From Kribbella pratensis (GTDB taxonomy: Bacteria > Actinomycetota > Actinomycetes > Propionibacteriales > Kribbellaceae), in the NCBI RefSeq assembly GCF_004366075.1, contig NZ_SODU01000001.1, positions 2,625,134-2,689,133 of the forward strand: a stretch of DNA of 64,000 nt. Reading direction: 5' to 3'. Numbering within the stretch: the first letter of the stretch is position 1; every line of letters starts with the position of its first letter. Below are positions 26,767 to 36,031 of this stretch, one piece after another. Position numbers and translations under genes: made by a program. A model generated the notes under the pieces. That model was not told the origin of the DNA and made no database searches. It saw only the letters and a list, made by a program, of their open reading frames with translations.

Positions 26767-29700
26767 TTACTGGCCGGTGAAGGTGAAGGTTGATCCGGGT
26801 TCTTTGAGGATGTCGCCGTCTCGGGAGTTGGTGATGGTGACTCCTGCGAGGTTGGCGTTGCCGCGGGCGCCGCCCATTGCGAGGATGCCGGAGCCGTTGT
26901 TGGACTTGTCGATGCGAAGGTTGGTCAGGGCAACGTTCGGCATCTCGCCGCCGCCGGTCTTGAACTGGATGCCGTCGTACGTCGAGTCGTGGATCTCGGT
27001 GTCCCGGATGGTGACGCCGGGGATCGGGAGGTTCGACGGGAACAGCGTGATCGCGCCGAACTCCTGGTCCTCGTTCCAGAACACCCCGCCGCAGCGGTAG
27101 AGCGCGTTGTTCGCGATCAGCGTCGTACCGGAGAACGGCAGCGGGTCGTGGTCGGTGGCCAGCATGATGCCGGGGTAGTTCATCGTGTCGTAGACCAGGT
27201 TGTTCTCGATCTTGTTGCCGTACCCGCCGTAGATCGCGATCCCGTTCGCCCGCCAGGGCAGCTGCACCGTGTTGTTGGTGAACGTGTTGTCGTGGCCGAT
27301 GTCCACCGCCTGGTCCTTCACGTACTTGTTCGCCCAGACCGCGAGCGCGTCGTCGCCGGTGGTCCGGAAGGACGAGTTGAACACCTTCGAGTTCCGGGTC
27401 CCGTTGGAGAAGTTGATGCCGTCGGCGTACGTGTCCCGGATCCGCATCCCGCTGAACTCGAGCCCGTCGGCCGGCCCCCACAGCTCGGGGATGTTGTCGT
27501 AGTCGCGGCCGACCCAGACCCCGACGTTCGAGTGCTCGATCCAGACATTGCTGATCTTCGTACCGGTCCCGAACCGGCCGTTCAGCCCGACACCGCCCTC
27601 GGCGTTCCCGTCACCGCCGCGGATCCGGCCGGAGCCGAAGATCGCGATGTCCGACAGCTGCACGTTCTTGTCGATGTCGAACCCGAAGTTTCCTTCGTGC
27701 GGATGGTTGATGCCTCCGGCGTTCTGCGGCTCGATCGTCGAGTACAGCTGCGAGTACCACATGCCGGCGCCGCGAATGGTGGCGTTGCTGATCCCGACCT
27801 GGTTGTACTGCCCGCGGTTCAGCGGGTCGTCGGTGAGGATCTTCTTCTCCTGCCGCCACTGCCCTTCCGGGATCCAGACACAGCTGATCACGCCGTTCTG
27901 GTCGTCCGTCACGGCCCGCTGGATCGCGTCCGCGTCGTCGATCCCGTCGTTCGGCACCGCGCCGTACTGCGTGATCGACGTACACCCGGCCGGCTGCGAC
28001 AGCGCCGGCGCGACCTGCTCGAGGTCGACCAGATCGATGATGTAGTACGACGCCGTGTCGCCGGCGTCCCGCTGCAGGCGGAACTTCGTACCGGACGGGT
28101 AGGACTGACCAAGCAGGGCATGCGACTCGTCGAACAGCCTGCGGGCGTCACCGCCGGGCGTGTTGGTGAGTGCCTCAGGTCCGTCGCTGTTGCCGTAGAG
28201 CCAGCTGTTGCGTGACGACAGCGTGAGCTTCTGCTTGAAGGTTCCGTTGACGTACAGGCTGATCGTTGCCTGGAGCCCCTGCCCGTCGGCCGAGTCCGGG
28301 ATCGAGTTGCGGACCACGATGGAGTTGGTCGGCACGGTCGAGGTGAACTCGACGTACTGGCCGCCGGAGTTCAGCCGGACCGACGAACGGCCGGACGACT
28401 CGGTGGCGAAGTTCGTGTGCCCGAACGTCCGCGTCGCGTCGGCGGTCAGCAGGGTCCCGGTATAGTCGCCGGCTTCGGCCTCGTACGACGTGTACGGTAC
28501 GGCGGCGCCGCGGCCCACCACGATCGACTTGGTGAAGGTGTTGTTCGTTTCGTTGGTCTCGTCAACGGTATTGCCCGCATCCGCGGTGGCGGTGACGGTT
28601 GCGCCGCCGTTGGTCGCCGTCCAGGTCCCGCTGATCGCCACGTTGGCGGTGGCTCCGGCGGCGATCGGCGCGGTGCTGCCGTTGAGCGTGGTGGTGCCGA
28701 CCACCAGCTTTGTGGTGCTGGCGACGGAGGCCGACGTACCGCGGTTGTTGACGGCGACCGTGAAGGAGACCTGAGTGCCGGGCGCCGGGTTGGCCGGGTT
28801 GGTGGTGATGCCGATGACCTGGAGGTCGGGGCCCGGGGCTTGGGCGATGGTCAGCTGGCTCGCTGCCTGGAGCGTGTTGTTGGTGTCGCTCTGCTCGACA
28901 ACCGCGTTGGCCGGGTCGGCGACCGCGGCGACGGTGTAGTTGCCTTGGGCACGGGTGCCGGCGTTGGCCGTGACGGTGGTGGAGGCTCCGGCAGCGAGGG
29001 CCTGGACGCTCGCCGTGCCGGCGACCGAGCCGCCGAGGAGGAAGTTGAGACTGCTGGCAGGTGCAGCCGCGGAGCCGTTGTTCTTGACGGTCGCGGACAG
29101 GGTGATCGGCGTCGACTCGGACGGGTTGACGGGCGACCAGTCGACGTTCGTGACCACGAGGTCGGGGTTGGGCGCCGCCGCCCCGAAGACTTGGAGCTCA
29201 GCGACCTGACCGCCGGGCGCACCGGTGTTGCTGAAGACCTGCAGGCGGAGGTCGGCGTACCGGCCGGTGACCGGGATGGTGACGGTGTTCTGGTTGCCGG
29301 ACGGATCGAACTGGTAGCTGGTCCTGGCGACCGCCGAGGTGAACGTGGTCGCGGACTGTTCACGGCCGAGGACTTCGATGCTCTGCGTGCGTGGACCCCA
29401 CGCCGAGTCCGGATTGAGCTTGACGACGACCGAGCTGACATCGGCGTTCGAGCCGAGCTTGACGGTCAGGGTCGACGGGAAACCGTTCGACTCCCAGTAG
29501 GTGCCGATGTTGCCGTCGTTGGCGTTGGACGCGACGAAACCGAACACCGAGCTCGACGCCTCGATCGGCTTACCGGAGGCCAGATCGGTGCCGGTCGGAG
29601 GTTCGACCGGCCCGCCACCAGGCCCGGCCAGTTCGAACTCCGACAGTTGCGCGGCCGGCCAGCCGGTGTTCGCGGTGAACGTCAGCCGGACGTAGCGCAC

Positions 29701-30099
29701 CGAGGTGTTGCTGAAGGCGATCGTGACGACGTTGGTGCCGCTGAAGTTGTACGCCGTACTGCTGACGATCGTGGTGAACGCCGAGCCGTTCGCGCTGCCC
29801 TGGACCGTGATGGTCTGGGTTCGCGGGCCCCAGGAGGACGGGAGTTTGAGCGTCACCTGATTGACGTCCTTGGTGGCGCCCAGGTCCGCCTGGAGCCACT
29901 GCGGGAAGGCGTTGTTACTGCTCTCCCAGTAGGTGTTCGCGTTGCCGTCGGCGGCGTTGCCACTCGGGTACTCGCCGAGTGAGCTGCTGGCGGTCAGCGT
30001 CTTGGTGAGGTCGGCGGCCATCGCGGTCGGGACCGACAGCAGACCGGCGGCGACGAGCAGGGCGGCCAGCAAGAGCCGCAGAAGAGTCTTCCGATGCAT
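26767..30099 (-). CDS. Large secreted modular glucanase, GH87-like (alpha-1,3-glucanase/mycodextranase)
   Basis: 1110 residues from the ATG at 30099, with GGAGG eight bases upstream. Domain order: signal peptide (1-28), two F5/8 type C domains (about 30-150 and 165-310), two CARDB domains (about 315-420 and 425-525), a CBM6/35-like module (about 535-680, YEAEAGDYTG) and a right-handed beta-helix catalytic domain (about 690-1110). ADGINF (Asp893) and TTGDDALAVW (Asp916, Asp917) form the Asp arrangement I associate with GH87. Family role: endo-cleavage of alpha-1,3 or mixed alpha-1,3/1,4 glucans such as fungal wall glucan or nigeran. A pectate-lyase-like beta-helix with another specificity is the alternative. 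A 9-bp dyad lies upstream. Confidence 0.8.
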   Translation of the reverse strand: MHRKTLLRLLLAALLVAAGLLSVPTAMAADLTKTLTASSSLGEYPSGNAADGNANTYWESSNNAFPQWLQADLGATKDVNQVTLKLPSSWGPRTQTITVQGSANGSAFTTIVSSTAYNFSGTNVVTIAFSNTSVRYVRLTFTANTGWPAAQLSEFELAGPGGGPVEPPTGTDLASGKPIEASSSVFGFVASNANDGNIGTYWESNGFPSTLTVKLGSNADVSSVVVKLNPDSAWGPRTQSIEVLGREQSATTFTSAVARTSYQFDPSGNQNTVTIPVTGRYADLRLQVFSNTGAPGGQVAELQVFGAAAPNPDLVVTNVDWSPVNPSESTPITLSATVKNNGSAAAPASSLNFLLGGSVAGTASVQALAAGASTTVTANAGTRAQGNYTVAAVADPANAVVEQSDTNNTLQAASQLTIAQAPGPDLQVIGITTNPANPAPGTQVSFTVAVNNRGTSASVASTTKLVVGTTTLNGSTAPIAAGATANVAISGTWTATNGGATVTATADAGNTVDETNETNNTFTKSIVVGRGAAVPYTSYEAEAGDYTGTLLTADATRTFGHTNFATESSGRSSVRLNSGGQYVEFTSTVPTNSIVVRNSIPDSADGQGLQATISLYVNGTFKQKLTLSSRNSWLYGNSDGPEALTNTPGGDARRLFDESHALLGQSYPSGTKFRLQRDAGDTASYYIIDLVDLEQVAPALSQPAGCTSITQYGAVPNDGIDDADAIQRAVTDDQNGVISCVWIPEGQWRQEKKILTDDPLNRGQYNQVGISNATIRGAGMWYSQLYSTIEPQNAGGINHPHEGNFGFDIDKNVQLSDIAIFGSGRIRGGDGNAEGGVGLNGRFGTGTKISNVWIEHSNVGVWVGRDYDNIPELWGPADGLEFSGMRIRDTYADGINFSNGTRNSKVFNSSFRTTGDDALAVWANKYVKDQAVDIGHDNTFTNNTVQLPWRANGIAIYGGYGNKIENNLVYDTMNYPGIMLATDHDPLPFSGTTLIANNALYRCGGVFWNEDQEFGAITLFPSNLPIPGVTIRDTEIHDSTYDGIQFKTGGGEMPNVALTNLRIDKSNNGSGILAMGGARGNANLAGVTITNSRDGDILKEPGSTFTFTGQ

Positions 30100-30143
30100 C
30101 GGGTGGTCCTCCATCGGGGGCGGTGGGAGGTTGCCCGTACTAC

Positions 30144-30170
30144 AGAAATTGCATGAGTCTGGCAATTTCT
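30144..30170 (-). promoter_or_regulatory. 9-bp dyad upstream of the GH87-like gene (candidate operator)
   Basis: AGAAATTGC at 30144-30152 and its exact complement GCAATTTCT at 30162-30170, with a 9-base spacer, 45 bases upstream of the start codon. It is strikingly AT-rich for this genome and its size suits a dimeric regulator. No cognate regulator is adjacent. Confidence 0.55.
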
Positions 30171-30239
30171 TGCAGCTCGGGTACCCGAAGCTTGCAGCAC
30201 CCGTCGCACCACGTCAACACCTCACCACCGACAGAAACA

Positions 30240-30265
30240 CCCCGTCCTGGAGCTCCAGGACGGGG
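30240..30265 (-). terminator. Perfect 26-bp palindrome after the helicase gene
   Basis: A fully self-complementary 26-base sequence (arms of 13 from 30240) lies 27 bases beyond the helicase stop. As RNA it would form a hairpin with a small central loop and act as terminator. Confidence 0.75.
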
Positions 30266-30292
30266 CGTCGCGCGGGGGGTCAGGCGCGGGGG

Positions 30293-32083
30293 TCAGGCGC
30301 GGCGTTGGGTGGCCCAGTCGCGGATCAGCTCGATTCGCTCCTTCAGCTGGGCGGAGGAGGCGTGGGCTGCGGCGGGGCCGCCGAGTTTGCGGCGGAGGTC
30401 GTTGTGGATGACGCCGTGCGGCTGGCCGGTGCGGTGGTGCCAGGCGGCGACCAGGCCGTTCAGCTCGCGGCGGAGGAGCCCGATCTGCTCGTGGGTGGCC
30501 AGCTCGGTCGGCGTGGGGTCCTCGCGGTCGCTCGTGGACCGCTGAGACTTCTTCTGCGCCGCCAGCGACTTCTGCTGGCGTTTGTGCAGCAACTCCCGGA
30601 CCTGGTCCGGCTCCAGTAGTCCCGGCAACCCGAGGAAGTCCAGCTCCTCGTCGGACGCGTTGTCGCCGCCAGTCCCGTAGTCACCGCCGTCGAACACCAC
30701 CCGGTCGAAGCTCGCGTCCGACCCGAGCGCCTCGAAGTTCCCCTCGAGCTCGTCGCTGGCGCCCTCGGTCTGGTTCGCCTGCTTCAGCAGGTCGTCCTCG
30801 AGCGCGAAGATGTCCCCGTCATCACCTGTGTTCTTCCGACCGAGGACGTGGTCACGCTCGACCTCCATCTCGGCCGCGAACCCGAGCAGCCGGGTCACCG
30901 ACGGCACGAACACCGACGCCGTCTCACCCCGCTTCCGGGCCCGCACGAACCGCCCGACCGCCTGCGCGAAGAACAGCGGCGTCGACGTCGGCGTCGCGTA
31001 AACACCGACGGCCAGCCGCGGTACGTCGACGCCCTCGGACACCATCCGCACGGCGACCATCCAGCGGGAGTCGCCATCGGAGAACTTCTGGATCTTCTTG
31101 CTCGCGGCCTTCTCGTCCGACAGCACGACCGTTGGCGCCTCGCCGGTGAGCTCGCGCAGCGTCTTCGCGTAGGCGCGGGCCGTGTTCTGGTCACCCGAGA
31201 TCACCAGCGCACCGGCGTCCGGCATGTGCCGCCGTACCTCGGTCAGCCGCTTGTCCGCGGCCGCCAGCACCGCGCCCATCCACTCGCCGGCCGGGTCCAG
31301 CGCGGTCCGCAGCGCCTGGGCGGTCAGGTCCTTGGTCAGCGGCTCACCGAGCCGCGCGGCGACCTCGTCACCGGCCTTCGTCCGCCAGCGCATCTCGCCC
31401 GAGTACGACATGAAGATCACCGGACGTACGACGTGGTCGCGCAGCGCGTGCCCGTACCCGTAGGTGTAGTCCGCCTTGCTCCGGGCGACGCCGTCGTGAC
31501 CCTCTTCGTACGTCACGAACGGGATCGGGTTGTCGTCGCTGCGGAACGGCGTACCGGTCAGGCAGAGGCGGCGGGCGGCGGGCTCGAACGCCTCGCGGAC
31601 GCCGTCACCCCAGCTGAGCGCGTCACCGCCGTGGTGCACCTCGTCCAGGATCACGAGGGTCTTGAACCGCTCGGTCCGGACCCGGAACGCCAGCGGGTTC
31701 ACCGCGATCCCGGCGTACGTCACCGCGACGCCCTGGTAGTCCTTGTTCGTCTTCCCGCGCCGCCCGGCGAACGCGGGGTCGATCGCGATCCCGGCCTTGT
31801 CGGCAGCCTCGGCCCACTGGACCTTGAGGTGCTCGGTCGGCGTGACCACGGTGATCCGCTCGATCTGCCGCCGGTGCAGCAGTTCGGCGGCCACGGTCAG
31901 CGCGAACGTGGTCTTCCCGGCGCCCGGTGTGGCCACCGCCAGGAAGTCGCGCGGGTTCTTGTCCAGATAGAGCTGGAGCGCCTCGGCCTGCCAGGCTCGC
32001 AGCTTGCTCGCGGTACCCCACGCGGCCCGGTCCGGATAGGCCGGTGGCAGGACCGCAGGGTTGGCCGGCACGTGCGAATCCAC
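30293..32083 (-). CDS. Superfamily 2 DEAD/DEAH-type helicase
   Basis: 596 residues from a GTG at 32083 with GGGGGAG nine bases upstream. RecA-like domain 1 has the Q-like LRAWQAEALQLYL, Walker A ATPGAGKTT (about 50-58), TPTEHLKVQW, the DEVHH box and LTGTPFR. Domain 2 has LVISGDQNTARAYAKTL, VRMVSEGVDVPRLAVGV and the arginine-finger motif AQAVGRFVRA. The C-terminal 200 residues are acidic then basic and helical, with no known domain. Family role: ATP-driven unwinding or remodelling of nucleic acid; XPB/RecG-like UvsW-type enzymes share this layout. It is a single gene, conserved in many actinobacteria as far as I recall. Confidence 0.88.
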   Translation of the reverse strand: MDSHVPANPAVLPPAYPDRAAWGTASKLRAWQAEALQLYLDKNPRDFLAVATPGAGKTTFALTVAAELLHRRQIERITVVTPTEHLKVQWAEAADKAGIAIDPAFAGRRGKTNKDYQGVAVTYAGIAVNPLAFRVRTERFKTLVILDEVHHGGDALSWGDGVREAFEPAARRLCLTGTPFRSDDNPIPFVTYEEGHDGVARSKADYTYGYGHALRDHVVRPVIFMSYSGEMRWRTKAGDEVAARLGEPLTKDLTAQALRTALDPAGEWMGAVLAAADKRLTEVRRHMPDAGALVISGDQNTARAYAKTLRELTGEAPTVVLSDEKAASKKIQKFSDGDSRWMVAVRMVSEGVDVPRLAVGVYATPTSTPLFFAQAVGRFVRARKRGETASVFVPSVTRLLGFAAEMEVERDHVLGRKNTGDDGDIFALEDDLLKQANQTEGASDELEGNFEALGSDASFDRVVFDGGDYGTGGDNASDEELDFLGLPGLLEPDQVRELLHKRQQKSLAAQKKSQRSTSDREDPTPTELATHEQIGLLRRELNGLVAAWHHRTGQPHGVIHNDLRRKLGGPAAAHASSAQLKERIELIRDWATQRRA

Positions 32084-32220
32084 AGACAGCTACTCCCCCG
32101 AAGGTCGACAGTGTGCCGGGCAGGAAGGTTACCCGAGATCCGTGACGAGATCAGATCCGGCATTCCCCGGGCTGTGGAAAAGTTCCGGGTCGGCTGGTGA
32201 CACGTCCTACACTCGGGGGT

Positions 32221-32487
32221 ATGAGTACTCAGCTGACCCCCGGTGCGGAGACGGTTGTCGACGAGCGGACCAACACGTCGCCGGCAGAGCCGGGTGATCA
32301 CGAGCGGTTCTCGCACTACGTGCCGAAGGACAAGCTGACCGAGGCGATGGTGATGGGCACGCCGGTGGTCGCGCTGTGCGGCAAGGTGTGGGTCCCGAGC
32401 CGCGACCCGCAGCGGTTCCCGGTCTGCCCGGAGTGCAAGGAGATCTGGGACTCGCTGAACCCTGATGACGAGGGCGGCGACGAGTAG
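32221..32487 (+). CDS. DUF3039 protein, small zinc-binding-like protein
   Basis: 88 residues from the ATG at 32221. The conserved core is HYVPKDKLTEAMVMGTPVVAL, CGKVWVPSRDP and FPVCPECKEIW, with a CPEC pair and a preceding Cys that probably bind zinc. The N-terminus is polar and the C-terminus acidic. The family occurs across actinobacteria and has no known function. It is divergent from the helicase gene (138 bases) and convergent with yqgE. Confidence 0.88.
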   Translation: MSTQLTPGAETVVDERTNTSPAEPGDHERFSHYVPKDKLTEAMVMGTPVVALCGKVWVPSRDPQRFPVCPECKEIWDSLNPDDEGGDE

Positions 32488-32509
32488 CCCCTCCGGCCAG
32501 CCCCGCGGC

Positions 32510-33067
32510 CTAGTTCTGGGTCGGGTCGTCCGGGTACGTCGCCAGGTACGCCATCTGGTCGGTCTGGCGGCGCAGGACCCGGCGCCACAGGGTGTCCGGG
32601 TCGTGGCCGAACACGTCCTCCGGCACCGACTCGACGACGTACCAGGCGCCCTCGGCGATCTCGCCCTCGAGCTGGCCGCCGGACCAGCCGGCGTACCCGG
32701 CGAAGATCCGCATCCGCGTGATCGCGCCCTCCAGCAGCGCCGGCGGTACGTCGAGGTCGACCAGACCGATCCGCCCGAAACACCCCCGCCAGCCGGGCGG
32801 GTCCGTGGACTCGGCGACCTCGGCGACCGCGAGCGCGCTGTCGGTGCCGACCGGGCCGCCCATGAACAGCACCCCGGGCTCGTCGACCGCGGACGACCAG
32901 TTCGGCAGCACCTGCCCCACGGACAGGTCGGCGGCGCGGTTCACCACCACCCCGAGCGCGCCGTCGTCGTCGTGATCCAGCAGCAGGATCACCGACCGGC
33001 GGAAGGGCGGCTCGTCGAGCAACGGCGTGGCCACCAGCAGCGAACCGGTCAGGGTCGAGGCCGTCAT
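32510..33067 (-). CDS. YqgE/AlgH family protein
   Basis: 185 residues. The family pattern is complete: LTGSLLVATPLLDEPPFRRSVI at the start, LGVVVNRAA, LFMGGPVGTDSALAV, RMRIFAGYAGWSGGQLEGE and WYVVESVPEDVFG. AlgH was named for an effect on alginate in Pseudomonas, but the family is widespread and its biochemical role is unsettled. It is the last gene of a short minus-strand run malic enzyme, VanZ-like, yqgE, with a 7-base gap to the VanZ-like gene. Confidence 0.92.
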   Translation of the reverse strand: MTASTLTGSLLVATPLLDEPPFRRSVILLLDHDDDGALGVVVNRAADLSVGQVLPNWSSAVDEPGVLFMGGPVGTDSALAVAEVAESTDPPGWRGCFGRIGLVDLDVPPALLEGAITRMRIFAGYAGWSGGQLEGEIAEGAWYVVESVPEDVFGHDPDTLWRRVLRRQTDQMAYLATYPDDPTQN

Positions 33068-33074
33068 ACCCCCA

Positions 33075-33488
33075 TCATGGCGTACGACGGCCCACCCGGC
33101 TCGGCCCGTACCTGGCCAGCCAGGCCCCCAGCGCGACCCCGGCCACGTCGGCGAGCGCGTCGAACGGATCGCCGTCGCGCCGCGGCAGCAGCCAATGCTG
33201 CACCAGTTCGCTGACGACCGCGTTCGCGACCAGGGCCCCGAGCAACCAGCGGGCCGGCAGCCCGACCTTCGTCCCGGTGAACGCGACCGCCGCGAACAGG
33301 AAGCAGTGCGCGACCTTGTCGATCTGCGGGATCCCCACGTGCGGACCCGCCTCGCGCGGCGCGTAGACGCCGTACAGCTGCAACGCCACCGCCGCGACGA
33401 AGGCGATCCGCCAGGCCCAGACCCGCACCCGCGAGCCGGTGTCCGCCGAAACCGTTCCGGTCACAGAGTCACTCACAGCGCCAGTCAC
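33075..33488 (-). CDS. VanZ-like membrane protein
   Basis: 137 residues from a GTG at 33488 that overlaps the malic enzyme stop (GTGA), so it is translationally coupled. Four hydrophobic helices (about 25-43, 58-72, 78-95 and 105-125) and the segments IDKVAHCFLFAAVAF and DPFDALADVAGVALGAWLA match the VanZ-like family. VanZ confers low teicoplanin resistance in enterococci, but chromosomal VanZ-like proteins are mostly uncharacterised, so no resistance role is claimed. Confidence 0.75.
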   Translation of the reverse strand: MTGAVSDSVTGTVSADTGSRVRVWAWRIAFVAAVALQLYGVYAPREAGPHVGIPQIDKVAHCFLFAAVAFTGTKVGLPARWLLGALVANAVVSELVQHWLLPRRDGDPFDALADVAGVALGAWLARYGPSRVGRRTP

Positions 33489-34915
33489 AGTGCCGGGGTG
33501 TCGTCCGGGAAGCTCTCGTGCGCGGGGGCCTTGCCGCCGGCCGCGTCGCGGACGGCGTGCGCGACGCGCGTGTGCACCTCCGGGTGGAAGACGCTCGGCA
33601 CGATGTAGTCGGCGTTCAGCTCGTCGTCGGTGACGACACTGGCCAGGGCCTTCGCCGCAGCCAGTTCCATGTCGATCGACACCTTCGACGACTGCGCGTC
33701 GAGCAGACCGCGGAAGACACCGGGGAAGACCAGCACGTTGTTGATCTGGTTCGGGAAGTCGCTGCGTCCGGTCGCCACCACGGCCGCGTGCTCGTGCGCC
33801 GCGGCCGGGTCGACCTCCGGGTCCGGGTTGGCCAGCGCGAAGACGATCGCGTCCTTGTTCATGGTGGCGATGTCGGCGCCGTTCAGGATGTTCGGCGCGG
33901 AGACGCCGATGAACACGTCCGCCCCGCTCAGCGCGCCCTTCAGGTCACCGCTGTACTTCGCCGCGTTGGTGTTCTCCGCGATCCAGCGCAGCTCCGGCGA
34001 CAGGCCCTCGCGCTCCGGGTGGATGACACCTCCGATGTCGGCGACGCAGGTGTCCTTGACGCCGGCCTTGATCAGCAGCTTCAGGATCGCCGTACCGGCC
34101 GCGCCCGCGCCGGACAGCACGATCCGCACGGCACCGATGTCCTTGCCGACCACCCGCAGCGCGTTGTAGAGCGCCGCCAGCACCACGACCGCCGTACCGT
34201 GCTGGTCGTCGTGGAAGACCGGGATGTCGAGCTCCTCGCGCAGCCGGGCCTCGATCTCGAAGCAGCGCGGCGCGGAGATGTCCTCCAGGTTGATCCCGGC
34301 GAAGCCCGGCGCGATCGCCTTCACGATCGAGACGATCTCGTCCGGGTCCTGGGTGTCCAGGCACAGCGGCCAGGCGTCGATCCCGGCGAACCGCTTGAAC
34401 AGCGCGGCCTTGCCCTCCATCACCGGCAGCGCGGCCTTCGGGCCGATATTGCCCAGGCCCAGTACGGCGGAACCGTCCGTGACGACCGCGACGCTGTTGC
34501 GCTTGATCGTCAGCCGGCGCGCGTCGTCCGGGTTGGCCGCGATCGCCAGGCAGACCCGCGCGACACCCGGCGTGTAGATCATCGACAGGTCGTCACGGTT
34601 GCGGATCGGGTGCTTGGCCTCCATCGAGATCTTGCCGCCGAGGTGCATCAGGAAGGTCCGGTCCGACACCCGGCCGATCTCGACGCCCGGTACGGCGCGC
34701 ATCGCCTCGACCAGGCGGCCGGCGTGCTCGGTGTCGGCCGCGGCGCAGGTGACGTCGATCCGCAGCCGCTCGTGGCCGGACGCGGTCACGTCGAGCGCGG
34801 TGACCAGACCGCCGGCCTGCTCGACCGCGGTCGTCAGCTTGCTCACCGTCGAGCCACCCGCGGGCACCTCGAGGCGAACGGTGATGGAGTACGAAACACT
34901 CGGCAAGGCAGTCAC
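33485..34915 (-). CDS. NAD(P)-dependent malic enzyme with N-terminal ACT domain
   Basis: 476 residues from a GTG at 34915. An ACT domain (about 8-85) suggests control by an amino acid or similar ligand. The malic N-domain has DLSMIYTPGVARVCLAI, VVTDGSAVLGLGNIG and the catalytic Lys and metal-ligand Glu/Asp in NLEDISAPRCFEIE and FHDDQHGTAVV. The NAD-binding domain has VLSGAGAAGTAI and ALANPDPEV. Reaction: oxidative decarboxylation of malate to pyruvate, linking the TCA cycle with pyruvate and NADPH or NADH supply. Cofactor preference cannot be read safely. It heads the run with the VanZ-like and yqgE genes. Confidence 0.93.
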   Translation of the reverse strand: MTALPSVSYSITVRLEVPAGGSTVSKLTTAVEQAGGLVTALDVTASGHERLRIDVTCAAADTEHAGRLVEAMRAVPGVEIGRVSDRTFLMHLGGKISMEAKHPIRNRDDLSMIYTPGVARVCLAIAANPDDARRLTIKRNSVAVVTDGSAVLGLGNIGPKAALPVMEGKAALFKRFAGIDAWPLCLDTQDPDEIVSIVKAIAPGFAGINLEDISAPRCFEIEARLREELDIPVFHDDQHGTAVVVLAALYNALRVVGKDIGAVRIVLSGAGAAGTAILKLLIKAGVKDTCVADIGGVIHPEREGLSPELRWIAENTNAAKYSGDLKGALSGADVFIGVSAPNILNGADIATMNKDAIVFALANPDPEVDPAAAHEHAAVVATGRSDFPNQINNVLVFPGVFRGLLDAQSSKVSIDMELAAAKALASVVTDDELNADYIVPSVFHPEVHTRVAHAVRDAAGGKAPAHESFPDDTPAL

Positions 34916-35033
34916 GCGGGTGATCCTCTCATGTCACTGGTAATGCCCGGAGGTTCCGTAAGTAAAGTGCATGACAGAGCTCTGGGTAATCCATTACTCG
35001 ACCGGTTACTGTTCCGTCAGGAAGGGAGCCAGA

Positions 35034-36026
35034 GTGCCGACTGTCAGCGACGTGGCCGCGCGCGCCGGGGTGTCGACGGCGACCGTGTCGCGGGCGCTGA
35101 ACGGCAAGCCGACCGTCGATCCGGACCTCGCCGCGCGGGTGCGGCAAGCGGCCGACGAGCTCGGGTACCAGCCGAACGGCCCGGCCCGGAACCTGCGCCG
35201 CCAGGAGGCCGCGGTCGTGGCGCTGATCATCTCGGACGTGGAGAACCCGTTCTTCACCGCGATCGCGCGCGGGGTCGAGGACGTCGCGCACGAGGTCGGG
35301 TACTCCGTGGTGCTCTGCAACTCCGACGAGAGCGTGGAGAAGGAGAACCGCTACCTCGACATCGCCATCCAGGAACGGGTCGCGGGCGTCATCCTGTCCC
35401 CGAGCGGCCCGACGTCCACGGTCGCGAAACTGGCGGCGCGCGGTACGGCGTACGTCGCAGTGGACCGGCCGCTGCCCGGACAGGACAGTGACGTCGTCCT
35501 GGTCGACACCCGGCTCGCGGCCCGCGAGGCGACCGCCCATTTGATTGCCCAAGGCTACGAACGGATCGGCTGCGTCACCGGACCGGCCGGCGTACGGACG
35601 GCCGACGACCGCCTCGCCGGGTACCGCGACGCCCTCAAGGCTGCGCGCCGCCGTACGTCGAAGCTCGTCCGGCGGACCGAGTACAAGGCCGCCGGGGCGC
35701 ACCGGGCCGCCCTCGACCTCCTCGCCCAGCCCGAACCGCCGGACGCGCTCCTGATCGCGAACAGCGCGATGGCGGTCGGTGTCCTGCAAGCCCTGCAGGA
35801 GCGTGGTGTGCGCCCCGGCCGCGACGTCGGGCTGGTCGCCTTCGACGACGCCCCCTGGGCCGCCCTCGTCGACCCGCCGCTGTCCGTGGTCGCGCAACCG
35901 GCGTACGAGCTAGGCGCCGTCGCCGCCCGCCTCCTCCTCGCGCGCATCGCCGACCCCGCCCGCCCACCAACCGCAACCACCCTCGGCGCCCGCCTCATCA
36001 AGCGAGCGAGCTCCCGCCGCCCCTGA
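35034..36026 (+). CDS. LacI-family transcriptional regulator
   Basis: 330 residues from a GTG at 35034 with GGGAG five bases upstream; the longer frame lacks this support. The LacI helix-turn-helix begins directly (VPTVSDVAARAGVSTATVSRAL), followed by the hinge helix and a periplasmic-binding-like sensor domain (VVALIISDVENPFFTAIARG, GYERIGCVTGP). It is divergent from the malic enzyme gene and convergent with the ribose-type ABC operon, from which it is separated by a 50-bp tandem repeat. A sugar effector and control of that operon are the likely role. Confidence 0.92.
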   Translation: MPTVSDVAARAGVSTATVSRALNGKPTVDPDLAARVRQAADELGYQPNGPARNLRRQEAAVVALIISDVENPFFTAIARGVEDVAHEVGYSVVLCNSDESVEKENRYLDIAIQERVAGVILSPSGPTSTVAKLAARGTAYVAVDRPLPGQDSDVVLVDTRLAAREATAHLIAQGYERIGCVTGPAGVRTADDRLAGYRDALKAARRRTSKLVRRTEYKAAGAHRAALDLLAQPEPPDALLIANSAMAVGVLQALQERGVRPGRDVGLVAFDDAPWAALVDPPLSVVAQPAYELGAVAARLLLARIADPARPPTATTLGARLIKRASSRRP

Positions 36027-36031
36027 CCCAC

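Noticed and set aside
28417..29982. 521-codon plus-strand frame inside the GH87-like gene
   Set aside because: Antisense shadow caused by high GC; Val/Gly/Arg-rich with no domain.
33075..33488. Glycopeptide-resistance role for the VanZ-like protein
   Set aside because: No other van genes are present and chromosomal VanZ-like proteins are common and uncharacterised.
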